A DNA stretch of 64,000 nt from Rummeliibacillus suwonensis (GCF_007896435.1 NZ_VCBL01000001.1:1884271-1948270); one strand, 5' to 3'; positions 24,524-34,382 are shown, numbered from the stretch's first letter. Notes: generated by a model from the sequence alone, not told the origin. Made by a program: numbers and translations.

Positions 24524-24539
24524 ATCTCGAATTCAAGAT
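24524..24539. promoter_or_regulatory. MhqR-like operator upstream of the FMN reductase
   Basis: ATCTCGAATTCAAGAT is a 16-bp palindrome with one mismatch pair. It resembles the ATCTCGAA-TCGAGAT operator reported for Bacillus subtilis MhqR. A near copy occurs in front of the MarR gene itself. Confidence 0.7.
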
Positions 24540-24555
24540 ATTTGTGTAAAAAAAA

Positions 24556-24987
24556 TTATATTTTTTCAGTCTGATCGCCAATTTTCCCCATAGATTGAGT
24601 AATTTGATCGATTTCTTTTTCTTCAAGACATTCAAATATAGTGTGGATCTTTTCTAGATGTTGGGGCAGCATTTGTTTCATCAACTGTATCCCTTCTTCC
24701 GTCAGACTCGCATAAATTACACGACGATCATTCGGACAATCTTTACGAGAAATGAGCTGCTTTTTCTCTAATTTATCCACTACATATGTGATACTACTAT
24801 TTGCGATTAGTATCTTTTTACCAACTGTTTGAATTGGTTGATCCCCTTTGTAAAAAAGAAGTTCAAGTACCGCAAATTCAGTTGCATTCAATCCATATGA
24901 AGCTGCCTCTTGACGAATGATATCTTGAATAGCTTGTACAGCATGAAATATAGACGTTACAGCTCTTATTTCTTTTGTTGGTTCCAT
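24556..24987 (-). CDS. MarR family transcriptional regulator, MhqR-like
   Basis: About 143 residues: winged helix with NATEFAVLELLFYKGDQPIQTVGKKILIANSSITYVVDKLEKKQLISRKDCPNDRRVIYASLTEEG, the MarR DNA-binding core including the DRR wing. I chose ATG 24987; the longer frame to 25107 runs through the operator at 25022-25037 and would add an atypical 40-residue extension. Two similar palindromes, one before this gene and one before the adjacent FMN reductase, indicate autoregulation plus control of the reductase. Confidence 0.9.
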   Translation of the reverse strand: MEPTKEIRAVTSIFHAVQAIQDIIRQEAASYGLNATEFAVLELLFYKGDQPIQTVGKKILIANSSITYVVDKLEKKQLISRKDCPNDRRVIYASLTEEGIQLMKQMLPQHLEKIHTIFECLEEKEIDQITQSMGKIGDQTEKI

Positions 24988-25021
24988 TCGCTTCACCACT
25001 TTTATTATCTTTAATCCAAAT

Positions 25022-25037
25022 ATCTTTAATTCGAGAT
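25022..25037. promoter_or_regulatory. MhqR-like operator upstream of the MarR gene
   Basis: ATCTTTAATTCGAGAT, 35-50 nt upstream of the MarR start. Half-site CGAGAT is identical to that of 24524-24539. Confidence 0.6.
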
Positions 25038-25211
25038 AATGATAGCATGATTTATCGTTGAAAGTCAATTCATATAGTTGAAGAAAATAACGAATCTTTT
25101 TCACCACTTAAATTATAGAAGATTACTTTTTTTCTATAGATTTTCTACGGCTTTTGGTATGATTATTTTAGATCGATTTATTTATTTTATCCATACCAGA
25201 GGTGAACATAT

Positions 25212-26585
25212 ATGGAAATAGCCATTATTCTAAACCATCAATCTCCAAAATATGTTCAAATTTATGAACATATTAAAAATGCAATTATAACCAAAAAATT
25301 GTCTGCCCATAGCAAATTGCCTTCTAAACGTTGTTTAGCCGAAGATCTCAATGTTAGTGTACATACCGTAAAAGAATCCTATGAGCAGCTTGAGGCAGAA
25401 GGATTTATATACAGCATCGAACGATCAGGTTATTTTGTGTCACCATTTGAATTTGAATGGCAACAATTGACCGATATAACTGCTATTCAGCCAGTTCCCA
25501 AAATGAAACCTCCCAAAATAGATATTGATTTTCATAACGGGCATATCGATGTAGACTTTTTTCCTTTTACAACTTGGAAAAAATTATTTAAAAAGCATTT
25601 TCAGCCGGAAAATATGGTGAATTCTTCATGGCAAGGAGAATTCACACTTCGACAGGAAATCGCAAAATATGTGCAACGCTCTAGAGGAGTGCAATGCGAT
25701 ACTTCACAAGTTTTCATCTATGGAGGTACACAACATCAACTTCAAGCATTGTGCCACTTTTTCGGTTCTTCCAGTAAAGCAGGGATTGAAGAGCCTGGCT
25801 TTAAACGGGCTCGCACGATTTTCCATCAGTATTGCCAACATACCGCTCATATTGTTGTGGACGAATCTGGCGTAACTGTGCCAACTGAAAAGATAGACCT
25901 TTTATACGCGACACCAGCACATCAATTTCCATTAGGGATGATAATGTCTGCGGAACGCCGAGCCGCATTATTGCAATGGGCTCAACTAAATAACGCTTAT
26001 ATCATTGAAGATGATTATGATTCAGAATATCGCTTTAAAGGACAGCCTATTCCCTCTCTGGCAAAGATAGATCAATTACAACATGTCATTTATTCTGGCA
26101 CATTTTCTAAAACACTTACACCATCTATACGTATCAGTTATATGATTTTACCACTTTCACTAGTTGAAGCATTCTCAATCTTTTATAAAGATCAAAAATC
26201 GGTGGTATCTAAAATTGATCAATTGGTTTTGGCAGATTTTATGGAGCAAGGATTGTTTGACAAACATCTCGCAAAAATGCGTACCCTCTATCGTAAAAAA
26301 CAGCGCACATTAGTTGCAGCCATTAAAAACTATCTTCCAAAGACTTTCCAAGTTATTGGTGAAAAATCTGGTTTGCACATTATTTTAAAATTGCCTAACG
26401 ACCTAACTGAACAACAAGCCATTCAAAAGGCAAACAGGGTCGGTGTGAAAGTTTATCCATGTTCTACTTCTTACTATCATGCCTTACATCATCAAATGGT
26501 TATCATAGGATATGGAGGATTATCATTTGACCAAATTGACGAAGGAATCCAACGATTGAAAAAAGTCTGGTGTGATTCTCATTGA
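25212..26585 (+). CDS. MocR-type (GntR N-terminus + aminotransferase) regulator
   Basis: 457 residues. Residues 1-75 are a GntR winged helix (KLPSKRCLAEDLNVSVHTVKESYEQLEAEGFIYSIERSGYFV). Residues 110-455 are a class I aminotransferase fold with the PLP lysine in YSGTFSKTLTPSIRISY and the DDYDSEYRF PLP-ring motif. MocR proteins sense PLP or amino acids. No obvious target lies downstream on this strand; the divergent marR and convergent MFS gene are the neighbours. Start ATG after AGAGGTGAAC. Confidence 0.9.
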   Translation: MEIAIILNHQSPKYVQIYEHIKNAIITKKLSAHSKLPSKRCLAEDLNVSVHTVKESYEQLEAEGFIYSIERSGYFVSPFEFEWQQLTDITAIQPVPKMKPPKIDIDFHNGHIDVDFFPFTTWKKLFKKHFQPENMVNSSWQGEFTLRQEIAKYVQRSRGVQCDTSQVFIYGGTQHQLQALCHFFGSSSKAGIEEPGFKRARTIFHQYCQHTAHIVVDESGVTVPTEKIDLLYATPAHQFPLGMIMSAERRAALLQWAQLNNAYIIEDDYDSEYRFKGQPIPSLAKIDQLQHVIYSGTFSKTLTPSIRISYMILPLSLVEAFSIFYKDQKSVVSKIDQLVLADFMEQGLFDKHLAKMRTLYRKKQRTLVAAIKNYLPKTFQVIGEKSGLHIILKLPNDLTEQQAIQKANRVGVKVYPCSTSYYHALHHQMVIIGYGGLSFDQIDEGIQRLKKVWCDSH

Positions 26586-26589
26586 AAAC

Positions 26590-26802
26590 AAAGCGAAACT
26601 CCATCAGTGGGGGTTTTCTTGATCCCTCACTGAATTAGAGGAACAGAAGTGAAAAACGCCACGTTCTGTGACAACACCTGAGAGGCCTACATCCTGCCCA
26701 CCCGAACCAATCGGACGCATGCGGAAGTTGATCCCCATCTATCTTCCTCGTTCCTCTAAATCTTGAGATAGGGCTCTTACTGCCCATTAAAGCGGAATAA
26801 AA
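26590..26802 (+). repeat. Family A repeat, long copy A6
   Basis: Begins AAAGCGAAACTCC just after the MocR stop, with the GTGGGGG hairpin, a degenerate double-hairpin module (26640-26705), CCGAACCAATCGGAC and a right end GCGGAATAAA. Confidence 0.8.
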
Positions 26803-26857
26803 TCAATTACTGTATTCCACTTACAACCAAATAGCAAACTTTTTCATCACTATAACT

Positions 26858-28039
26858 CTATACAATACTTTTTTTCAAAAATGCTAATCGATAAAAAACA
26901 AGACTAAGCAGGAAAATGCCAGCCATCACAACATAAAGCTGGGACTCAAAGTGAGCGAGCAGCCAACCGCCAAATACTGGTCCTATAAATCCACCTAGAT
27001 TTTTAAACTGGGAAGCTCCTAAATAAGTGGCTTTTTGAGTTGCAGGGGCAATTTCCTCGATGAGCGCGTTCATCATCGGGAAAGCAAAAATCTCACCAAT
27101 CGTAAAAATGATCATTCCCACAACAAATAACCAAGGAGCATTTGCAAAGTTAAAGATGCAAAAGCCAGCTGCAAAGAACAAAATACCTATAATCATGCTC
27201 TTCATGATGGAAATTCTTTCTGAATAAATGCCGATTGGTAACTGTAACGCTAATACCACTACCGCATTAAGAGTGATTAATACTGAATAGAGTTTCACCC
27301 CATTTTCAATATTTACATTTATGTATTGAGGTAAAGTTGAGTCAAACTGAGAGTAACCAAGACTGACTAACATCCCACCAGCAAGTAAGTATAATAGTTT
27401 TTGATCCGCCAATATAACTTTGAACATTTTCATAAACGTTTGTTTCTTTATAGTCTTTTGAGGTTTTACTTCATACTTATTGAAAACCAAAATTAAAAAT
27501 AGCCCATAGATGGCATACATCGATCCAGTGATTAAAAATGGAACCTTTGCACTTGATAAGCCTGAAATCCAAACGCCACATAACGGTCCTATAACAGCAG
27601 CAATGTTAATCGCTGTATAGCGAACTGAAAATAAGCGGCGACGTTTCTTTTCTTCTGTAAAATCAAGCATTAATGCCTGTGTTGCTGGTTCAAAAAATGA
27701 ACGGCACAAGCCATTAATCGCATTAAGAAACATAAATAGTAGAACGACATGTACAATGGCAAATCCAACAAATACCGCACTCCAGATAAATATCGTTGTG
27801 AGAATGATAAATTTCCGTCCAAATTTATCGGTTAAATAGCCTCCTGTAAAACCGCCGAACGTTGCACATAATTGAGCAATCCCCAAGGTCATGCCAATCA
27901 TTAATGGAGATGCATGAAACTCATTTTGCAAATAAATGGCTAAAAAAGGAATTGTCATAAAGCTTGCAATACGGGTAAATATCGTACCATTTAAAATAAT
28001 CCATACAATCGGATGGAAATAGGACATAAATCGCATCAT
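26858..28039 (-). CDS. MFS transporter (drug efflux type)
   Basis: About 393 residues, 12 predicted membrane helices. GGYLTDKFGRKFIILT after helix 2 is the MFS loop 2-3 motif. Start ATG 28039 is preceded by AAAAGGAGTTCAA; the frame extends to 28072 without signals. Monocistronic, convergent with the MocR gene. Substrate unknown. Confidence 0.9.
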   Translation of the reverse strand: MMRFMSYFHPIVWIILNGTIFTRIASFMTIPFLAIYLQNEFHASPLMIGMTLGIAQLCATFGGFTGGYLTDKFGRKFIILTTIFIWSAVFVGFAIVHVVLLFMFLNAINGLCRSFFEPATQALMLDFTEEKKRRRLFSVRYTAINIAAVIGPLCGVWISGLSSAKVPFLITGSMYAIYGLFLILVFNKYEVKPQKTIKKQTFMKMFKVILADQKLLYLLAGGMLVSLGYSQFDSTLPQYINVNIENGVKLYSVLITLNAVVVLALQLPIGIYSERISIMKSMIIGILFFAAGFCIFNFANAPWLFVVGMIIFTIGEIFAFPMMNALIEEIAPATQKATYLGASQFKNLGGFIGPVFGGWLLAHFESQLYVVMAGIFLLSLVFYRLAFLKKSIV

Positions 28040-28189
28040 TTGAACTCCTTTTCTATAATGAGGGTTCATCACCGTAACTTGGGATCAACCCGAACTTTTA
28101 ATGAAGAGCCATAATGAACCACTTTATCCTAATTCATTCCAAATTACAATACGGACTTTTGATGGATGATATTCTCCTCTACAATAAAA

Positions 28190-28232
28190 AAGTATAACCA
28201 GCAAGGGACAAAATCCTTTACTAATTATACTT
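28190..28232 (-). terminator. Terminator downstream of the 28261 gene
   Basis: AAGTATAA (28190-28197) pairs with TTATACTT (28225-28232), with an inner AAGGGA/TCCTTT stem. The minus strand continues TTTTTTATTG. Confidence 0.7.
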
Positions 28233-28260
28233 AAGGGGGGCGTTTTGAAAAAATGAAATT

Positions 28261-28482
28261 TTATATGAACGTTTTATACACCTGCTCGAATACTTTGACG
28301 GAGGCATATTTTCGCGCATTCGCTGTACCAATATGGATTTCTTGAGAATCTTCGCTTTCTGGATGATAAAATTCAAGCCTCGTACCATCAAGATTTTCTG
28401 TAAAATTCTTCACACGATATTTTTGAAGTAATAATCGGTCAATTTGATCGATTTCATCTATTATTTGTAAGTAATCAGACAT
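28261..28482 (-). CDS. Hypothetical small acidic protein, 73 residues
   Basis: Not recognised. AAAGGAG followed 9 nt later by ATG 28482 is a good start, and the terminator at 28190-28232 closes a one-gene unit or the tail of the pyrimidine operon. The product is soluble and acidic, with an N-terminal helix (YLQIIDEIDQIDRLLLQKY) and a predicted beta segment (RLEFYHPES). Confidence 0.7.
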   Translation of the reverse strand: MSDYLQIIDEIDQIDRLLLQKYRVKNFTENLDGTRLEFYHPESEDSQEIHIGTANARKYASVKVFEQVYKTFI

Positions 28483-28553
28483 ATGAATCAACTCCTTTGC
28501 CGTAAGAAAAACAGATTATGCTTAGCCTGTGAACTTATAAACAGCGCTATTCT

Positions 28554-30038
28554 CTAACTGTTTTTTGCACTTAAATTAGGGGAGAGCTCTGGGAGTGTAA
28601 CTGGTTTTTCAAACGGTGATATTTCCCAATCTCTCCCGACAGTAATCCCCAAATATTTGCTATCACTTGGATCTATCATTTCTTTCTGAGGATATTTTTT
28701 GAACCACCAATATTTAGCTAACACATAATAAAGAATTGCACCGACTGCAAACCCAACTAATGATGAATAAGTTGGCAATAAGTTCGCTATAATCCCCCCA
28801 ATGATCCAAGAGATCAATCCAGCTAAATTAAAACCATTCATATATCGATATTGCCCTGCTATTTCATAAAGTTCTTCTACATTTAATCGGCGTTTACGCA
28901 GTAGATAGTAATCGGCAAACATGATCCCAACGATTGACGTTAAAATTCCGCCGATAATCAATAAAACCGTGTTTAATACATCGAATAGACTCCAAGGCTG
29001 TGCTAATGTACCGATCACTCCAGCAATGACAACACCTATCCAAAAAGGTACTTTTGGTCCGCCGATATTGGAGAAAATCGTTGCCGCTGGAATAACATTT
29101 GCTGAGGTATTCGTTGACCATTGTGCTAATACAATCATCAATAGTAAGATTGCTAATATAAATCCACTTGCAGATTCTTGTAATGCGGCAATTGGATCGC
29201 CACTTGAAACAGCCATATAACATACAGCACCAATAACAATCATGAATGTATTGACAACAGGCATGACAATCAGGGAACCGATTAGTTGTGTTTTATTGCG
29301 CTTGAACCAATTTTTTTCATATTTTGGCGCTTTAAAAAATCGAGAAAGTGAAGGCATATCAGCCGCTAACGTTGCCCAGAAACCCATATTTGCCATGGCC
29401 ACTACCATAAATGCTGTAAATGTAGCCATACCTGTAGTTGGAGATTCGACCCAAGTCCATACATCCTTGCCCGAAGCCGTGGCTTTGTCCGCAAGCGCTA
29501 CGTACATCCAACATGAAATGAAAATAATAATAGGAGCAGCTAGATCAGCAAATCGTTCGATCGACTTAATTCCTAAAGAGGTATTCAATAATTGAAAAGC
29601 TGCAAAAAATAGGAAACAAATAAACCAGTTATCAAATTCAAATAAGATATTTAATATTCCATTAATCGCTAATGCCCCAAAATACGTATTAATACCAAAC
29701 CAGCAAGATGCAGTGATCCCCCGCACTAGCGAAGGAAGATGCGTACCAAATGTACCGAATGGCGCTCGCATATAAACTGGGAATGACAGCCCATGTTCAA
29801 CACCAATATCCCCGATCACTACCATGAAAATCCCAATCATTAAGGAACCCACTAAAGTAGCTAAAATAAGCGTAGGCATGGATAGATGAATAATTCCCGC
29901 AGCACCGATAGCGAATGCAGCTAGTACAATCGCCATTCCCACCCAAATGACTGAAAATCCGAAAACGCCAATATTTCGATCCTTATAAGAAATAGGCAAT
30001 AAATCAGGGGACTTTAAATAATCATTTCTTTGTGTCAT
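28554..30038 (-). CDS. NCS1 family nucleobase/hydantoin permease
   Basis: About 494 residues with 12 membrane helices and the NCS1 pattern (SWIIGGIIANL, MFADYYLLRKRRL near the C-terminus, LLPISYKDRNIGVFGFSVIWVGM at the start). GGAGGCTTCGTCG stands 8 nt before ATG 30038. It lies at the end of the pyrimidine degradation gene row, so uracil/thymine or dihydropyrimidine uptake is the likely role (inference). Repeat A7 separates it from preA and may affect co-expression. Confidence 0.9.
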   Translation of the reverse strand: MTQRNDYLKSPDLLPISYKDRNIGVFGFSVIWVGMAIVLAAFAIGAAGIIHLSMPTLILATLVGSLMIGIFMVVIGDIGVEHGLSFPVYMRAPFGTFGTHLPSLVRGITASCWFGINTYFGALAINGILNILFEFDNWFICFLFFAAFQLLNTSLGIKSIERFADLAAPIIIFISCWMYVALADKATASGKDVWTWVESPTTGMATFTAFMVVAMANMGFWATLAADMPSLSRFFKAPKYEKNWFKRNKTQLIGSLIVMPVVNTFMIVIGAVCYMAVSSGDPIAALQESASGFILAILLLMIVLAQWSTNTSANVIPAATIFSNIGGPKVPFWIGVVIAGVIGTLAQPWSLFDVLNTVLLIIGGILTSIVGIMFADYYLLRKRRLNVEELYEIAGQYRYMNGFNLAGLISWIIGGIIANLLPTYSSLVGFAVGAILYYVLAKYWWFKKYPQKEMIDPSDSKYLGITVGRDWEISPFEKPVTLPELSPNLSAKNS

Positions 30039-30077
30039 CGACGAAGCCTCCAATATTTTTAATATCAATCTATTTAA

Positions 30078-30297
30078 GATAATGTGAAACTTCCTAAGTG
30101 AGGGTTTTCTTCATCCCCCACTAAACTAGAGGAACTCAGATGAAAAGCGCGACGTCCTGTGGCAACATCTGAGGGACCAACATCTTGTTGGTCCAAACCA
30201 ATCGGGCGCATGCGGCAGTTGTTCCCCCACCTATCTTTCTCGTTTTTCTCTAAACCTTGAGGTGGGGGTCTTACTGCCCATTAACGCGGGATTAAAA
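30078..30297 (+). repeat. Family A repeat, long copy A7 inside the pyrimidine gene row
   Basis: Starts TAATGTGAAACTTCC and contains the module (30130-30195) with outer stem CTCAGAT/ATCTGAG and a 9-bp second hairpin GGACCAACA/TGTTGGTCC. It ends GCGGGATTAAAA directly at the preA stop codon (30298). Confidence 0.85.
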
Positions 30298-31584
30298 TTA
30301 TCCTCCTATTATTTCAGCCGTTGTAGAAAAAGCTTTAAGACATTCTTGTCGTTCATTCCACGTCATAGAAGGTAGAGTATGTTCAACTTCCTTCATTGTA
30401 ATAGCGCCTTCTTCTGGACAAACGATGGAACATAAATTACACCCTACACAGTCTTCCTCCCGCACACTTAATTGTGAGAGTCCTGTTGCATCGTGATAAA
30501 GATCAATCGCTTGATGTGATGTATCTTCACAAGCGATATAGCATTTATTGCAATGGATACATTTGTCATTATTAATCTCTGCGACAATCTTATAATTTAA
30601 ATCGAGATCGCCCCAGTCAGAGTATCTTGACACGGATTTACCGACAATATCCATAACGGATAAAATTCCTTTATCATCTAAATAGTTATTCAAACCATCG
30701 ATCATATCTTCCACAATCCTGAAGCCATGATGCATCGCAGCCGTACAAACTTGAACACCTGCTGCTCCCATTAATAGAAATTCAGTAGCATCTTGCCAGT
30801 TCGATATACCTCCTATCCCCGAAATTGGTACGTTAATATGTGGATTCCTCGAACATTCACCTACCATATTGAGTGCGATTGGTTTCACAGCTGGTCCACA
30901 ATAACCTCCGTGCGCACCTTTTCCACGTACATGAGGAATTGTATGCCATGTATCTAAGTCGACTCCCATTAGGCTATTGATCGTATTGATCATACTAATA
31001 GCATCTGCCCCGCCTTTTACAGCTGCCTCTGCTGTTGCCGTAATATCTGTAATATTTGGCGTCAATTTGACAATAACAGGCGTTTTGGCTACTGCCTTGA
31101 CCCAATAGGTTTGCTTTTCTACAAGTTCTGGTACTTGACCAGATGCAGCTCCCATTCCTCGCTCCGCCATTCCATGTGGGCAGCCGAAGTTTAATTCCAG
31201 ACCATCTATACCGACATCTTCTACACGCTTGACGATTTCATGCCATTTTTCTTGTTTCGGTTCAACCATCAAGGATGCAATAATGGCGTGATCTGGAAAA
31301 CGTTTTTTGGTTTCATCCATTTCCTTTAAATTTGTTGCTAATGGACGATCTGTAATGAGTTCAATATTATTAAAACCTGCAACTCGTTGGCCATTGAAAC
31401 TTGTTGCTGCAAATCGGGAAGAAACATTTAAAATGGGTTCACCTAATGTTTTCCAGACTGCTCCTCCCCAACCAGCTTCAAATGCTCGTTGTACTTGATA
31501 ACCAGAATTCGTAGGTGGTGCTGAAGCTAACCAAAATGGATTTGGTGACTGTATTCCTGCTAAATTTATTCGTAAATCAGCCAT
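30298..31584 (-). CDS. preA: NAD-dependent dihydropyrimidine dehydrogenase subunit PreA
   Basis: 428 residues. FMN-binding dihydroorotate-dehydrogenase-like barrel (ADLRINLAGIQSPNPFWLASAPPT, LELNFGCPHG, GIGGISNWQDATEFLLMGAAGVQVCTA) followed by two 4Fe-4S motifs (CIHCNKCYIAC and CVGCNLCSIVC). Reduces uracil or thymine to the 5,6-dihydro form with PreT. AGAGGGGGGATAAT stands before ATG 31584; the frame opens upstream to 31710 within preT. 19 nt downstream of preT. Confidence 0.95.
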   Translation of the reverse strand: MADLRINLAGIQSPNPFWLASAPPTNSGYQVQRAFEAGWGGAVWKTLGEPILNVSSRFAATSFNGQRVAGFNNIELITDRPLATNLKEMDETKKRFPDHAIIASLMVEPKQEKWHEIVKRVEDVGIDGLELNFGCPHGMAERGMGAASGQVPELVEKQTYWVKAVAKTPVIVKLTPNITDITATAEAAVKGGADAISMINTINSLMGVDLDTWHTIPHVRGKGAHGGYCGPAVKPIALNMVGECSRNPHINVPISGIGGISNWQDATEFLLMGAAGVQVCTAAMHHGFRIVEDMIDGLNNYLDDKGILSVMDIVGKSVSRYSDWGDLDLNYKIVAEINNDKCIHCNKCYIACEDTSHQAIDLYHDATGLSQLSVREEDCVGCNLCSIVCPEEGAITMKEVEHTLPSMTWNERQECLKAFSTTAEIIGG

Positions 31585-31603
31585 ATTATCCCCCCTCTTT
31601 GTG

Positions 31604-32947
31604 TTAGGCAATCTCAGATGTTTGTTGTAGCGCATCATGTAATGCATATGCACAGTCTTTTCCTTGTTGAACAGCTGAAACAACTGTTGCATCCCCATAA
31701 CCTGAGCCATAAATCACATCACCGCATGCGTAGATCTGCGGACTAGATGTTTGAAATGTAATCGGATCTACGGAAGGAACGCCATTAAGATGTTGTAAGT
31801 TCATTTCGTTGATAAAATCCACATGACGTCTTTGTCCAATTGCACGAATAACAACATCTGCTTGTACTATAAAATTTGAATTTTCCACTTCGATCAGTAC
31901 ATCTTGTTGATCGTAGCAATCCATTAAATTCATATGGACACATTCAATCCCTACGACTTTCCCATCCATATTTCCCATTATTTTTTTAGGCATTGTTAGC
32001 CATTGAAATTCAATTCCTTCTTGTTTAGCAAATTCATATTCAAATGGATAAGCTGTCATTTCATTGGCAGTGCGCCGATATAATATTTTCACATGGGCCG
32101 CTCCTAATCGAATGGCACATGTTGCAGCATCGATCGCTGTATTACCTGCTCCAATAACAACCACTTTCTTCCCTTGTATATTCATTGGTAAAGGTTTTTG
32201 CTTAGTTGTTTTCACAAAGTCAATTGCATCTAAAACACCTTCTAACTTCTCCCCTTCTATATTTAAATGGGGGACTTCCCCCATACCAATAGCCATTATG
32301 ATTCGATCAAATCTCTCCAATAGCTCAGTGCAAGTAACATCTATACCAACTCTCTTTCCTGTTAAAATAGTTGCTCCTAACTGACGCACTTGATCAACTT
32401 CCCATTCCACAACTTCTTGCGGTAATCTAAATGATACAATCCCATGCTGACTAAGTCCTCCAGCTTGTTTTTCAGCTTCAAAGATTGTAACCTCATAGCC
32501 TAGTCGGCACAATTCACGTGCAGCTGATAACCCTGCTGGTCCACTGCCAATAATGGCAATCTTATGACCATTTGCTGCTCCTCGCTTAAATAAAGAAATA
32601 TCTTGTTCCTTCAGCCAATCCGTTGCGTATCGTTGAAGTGCACCGATTTTGATTGGTTTTTCATCTTTTTGTAACACACAAGCGCCTTCACAAAGTTCTT
32701 CAGTCGGGCAAACTCTCGCACAGCTCGCCCCCATTGGATTCGCCTCTAGGATTACTTTTGCTGAACCCTTCAAATTTGAAGAAGCAATTTTTTTTATAAA
32801 ACTAGGAACATTGATCGTTGTTGGGCAAGCACGCATACAAGGCGCATCAAAACAATACAAGCAACGATTTGCCTCTTCTATGGCACTAGCTTTTGATAAT
32901 CTCGGCGTAACTTCTTCAAAATTTTCATCTATTAAGACATTGATCAT
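31604..32947 (-). CDS. preT: Dihydropyrimidine dehydrogenase subunit PreT (FAD/NAD, GltD-like)
   Basis: 447 residues. N-terminal cysteine clusters (CLYCFDAPCMRACPTTINVP; ASCARVCPTEELCEGAC), FAD motif IIGSGPAGLSAAREL, NAD motif VVIGAGNTAIDAA, C-terminal GDVIYGSGYGDATVVSAVQQG. It transfers electrons from NADH to PreA. Good start ATG 32947. The hydantoinase stop lies 15 nt upstream. Confidence 0.95.
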   Translation of the reverse strand: MINVLIDENFEEVTPRLSKASAIEEANRCLYCFDAPCMRACPTTINVPSFIKKIASSNLKGSAKVILEANPMGASCARVCPTEELCEGACVLQKDEKPIKIGALQRYATDWLKEQDISLFKRGAANGHKIAIIGSGPAGLSAARELCRLGYEVTIFEAEKQAGGLSQHGIVSFRLPQEVVEWEVDQVRQLGATILTGKRVGIDVTCTELLERFDRIIMAIGMGEVPHLNIEGEKLEGVLDAIDFVKTTKQKPLPMNIQGKKVVVIGAGNTAIDAATCAIRLGAAHVKILYRRTANEMTAYPFEYEFAKQEGIEFQWLTMPKKIMGNMDGKVVGIECVHMNLMDCYDQQDVLIEVENSNFIVQADVVIRAIGQRRHVDFINEMNLQHLNGVPSVDPITFQTSSPQIYACGDVIYGSGYGDATVVSAVQQGKDCAYALHDALQQTSEIA

Positions 32948-32962
32948 TCAATCACTCCCAAC

Positions 32963-34366
32963 TTATTGAGCAACAGCTTCTTTTATCTTCTTTTGAACTT
33001 GTCGTTTTATATATTGACCTCGCCCCAACGAACCCACAAATTCCTTATCTTTGATAACAAAGTCCCCTCGACTTAAAACACTGATAGGCTCTCCCGTCAC
33101 TTTTAGCCCTTCAAATGCACTATAATCCACATTCATGTGATGCGTTTCGGCTGAAATAACACGTTCCTGATTGGGATCAAATAACACTAAGTCTGCATCA
33201 GAACCGATCGCAATCGTTCCTTTTTGAGGGAATAGTCCAAAGATCTTTGCTGCGCTTGTCGAGATCATATCGACAAACTCGTTAATTGTAATTCTTCCTT
33301 TCGCGACCCCTTCAGAATACAGAACGCTAAATCGATCTTCGATAAATGGACCACCATTTGGAATTTTAGAGAAATCATCAATACCTAATCGTTTTTTACC
33401 ATTGAAATTAAACGAACATTGATCTGAGCCAATGGTTTGAAGTTGTTTTGCTTTTAATGCATTCCATAGAATTTCTTGATGCTCTTTTGGTCTTAATGGT
33501 GGTGACCAAACATACTTCGCCCCCTCAAAGTTTGGTTTTTCAAGTGCCGATTGATCTAATGTCAAGTATGGTGGACATGTTTCACCATATACTTTATAAC
33601 CTTTTTGGCGTGCAGCGATAATTTCATCAACTGCTTCCTTGCAGGTCACATGCACGACGTATAACGCTGCATCAGCTAAGTGAGCCAGTTCAATTGCCCG
33701 TTTTGTTGCCTCACCTTCTAATTGAGGAGGGCGAGTTAGCGCATGATAAATGGGTTCTGTATGCCCTAAAATCTTGGCTTCTTCGACTAATTCATCAATA
33801 ACTGAACCGTTTTCGCAGTGTACCATAACGATTGCGCCCGCTTCTTTTCCAACTTTGAACGCTTGATATAATGTACGATCAGTTGCTTGAAATTCTTTCG
33901 CATAGGCTAGAAATACCTTAATAGAAGAAATACCTTCTTGTTCCAATACTTTTGGCAATTCAACTAAAGTATCTTCGTTTAAATCTGCAATCATCAGATG
34001 GAAACCATAGTCGATCACTGCTTTGTCTTTTGCTTTTGCATGCCATTTATCCACCGCATCCATAAGTTTTGTTTCACCAGCTGTTAAGCAAAAATCTAAA
34101 ACCGTCGTTGTCCCGCCAAAGGCAGCTGCGATTGTGCCTGTTTCCCAATCATCATCTGTTACCGTATTGTTGAAAGGCATATCTAGATGTGTATGCGGAT
34201 CGATACCACCTGGAAATATATATTGTCCAGTCGCATCAATCATTTCAGCGTCACCAGCTACTATTTCCTTACCAATACTTGCGATCTTACCATCTTCGAT
34301 TAACAAATCCGCTTTATACGTGTCTGCTGCAGTGACAATCGTTCCACCTGTAATTAGTTTTTTCAT
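32963..34366 (-). CDS. hydA: Dihydropyrimidinase
   Basis: 467 residues of the cyclic amidohydrolase family: metal ligands GGIDPHTHLDMPF, carbamylated lysine region SSIKVFLAYAKE, later histidines MVHCENGS and YVVHVTC, and aspartate GSDQCSFN. It opens dihydrouracil to N-carbamoyl-beta-alanine. AAAGAAGGAATACC stands before ATG 34366; the frame is open to 34462 but that part overlaps the amidohydrolase gene. Confidence 0.95.
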   Translation of the reverse strand: MKKLITGGTIVTAADTYKADLLIEDGKIASIGKEIVAGDAEMIDATGQYIFPGGIDPHTHLDMPFNNTVTDDDWETGTIAAAFGGTTTVLDFCLTAGETKLMDAVDKWHAKAKDKAVIDYGFHLMIADLNEDTLVELPKVLEQEGISSIKVFLAYAKEFQATDRTLYQAFKVGKEAGAIVMVHCENGSVIDELVEEAKILGHTEPIYHALTRPPQLEGEATKRAIELAHLADAALYVVHVTCKEAVDEIIAARQKGYKVYGETCPPYLTLDQSALEKPNFEGAKYVWSPPLRPKEHQEILWNALKAKQLQTIGSDQCSFNFNGKKRLGIDDFSKIPNGGPFIEDRFSVLYSEGVAKGRITINEFVDMISTSAAKIFGLFPQKGTIAIGSDADLVLFDPNQERVISAETHHMNVDYSAFEGLKVTGEPISVLSRGDFVIKDKEFVGSLGRGQYIKRQVQKKIKEAVAQ

Positions 34367-34382
34367 GGTATTCCTTCTTTCC

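Noticed and set aside
25022-25107. Longer MarR start at 25107
   Set aside because: It would translate through the palindromic operator and lacks the family N-terminus.
31584-31710. N-terminal extension of PreA to 31710
   Set aside because: It would overlap preT by more than 100 nt; the family start MADLRI at 31584 has a strong GGGGGG ribosome site.
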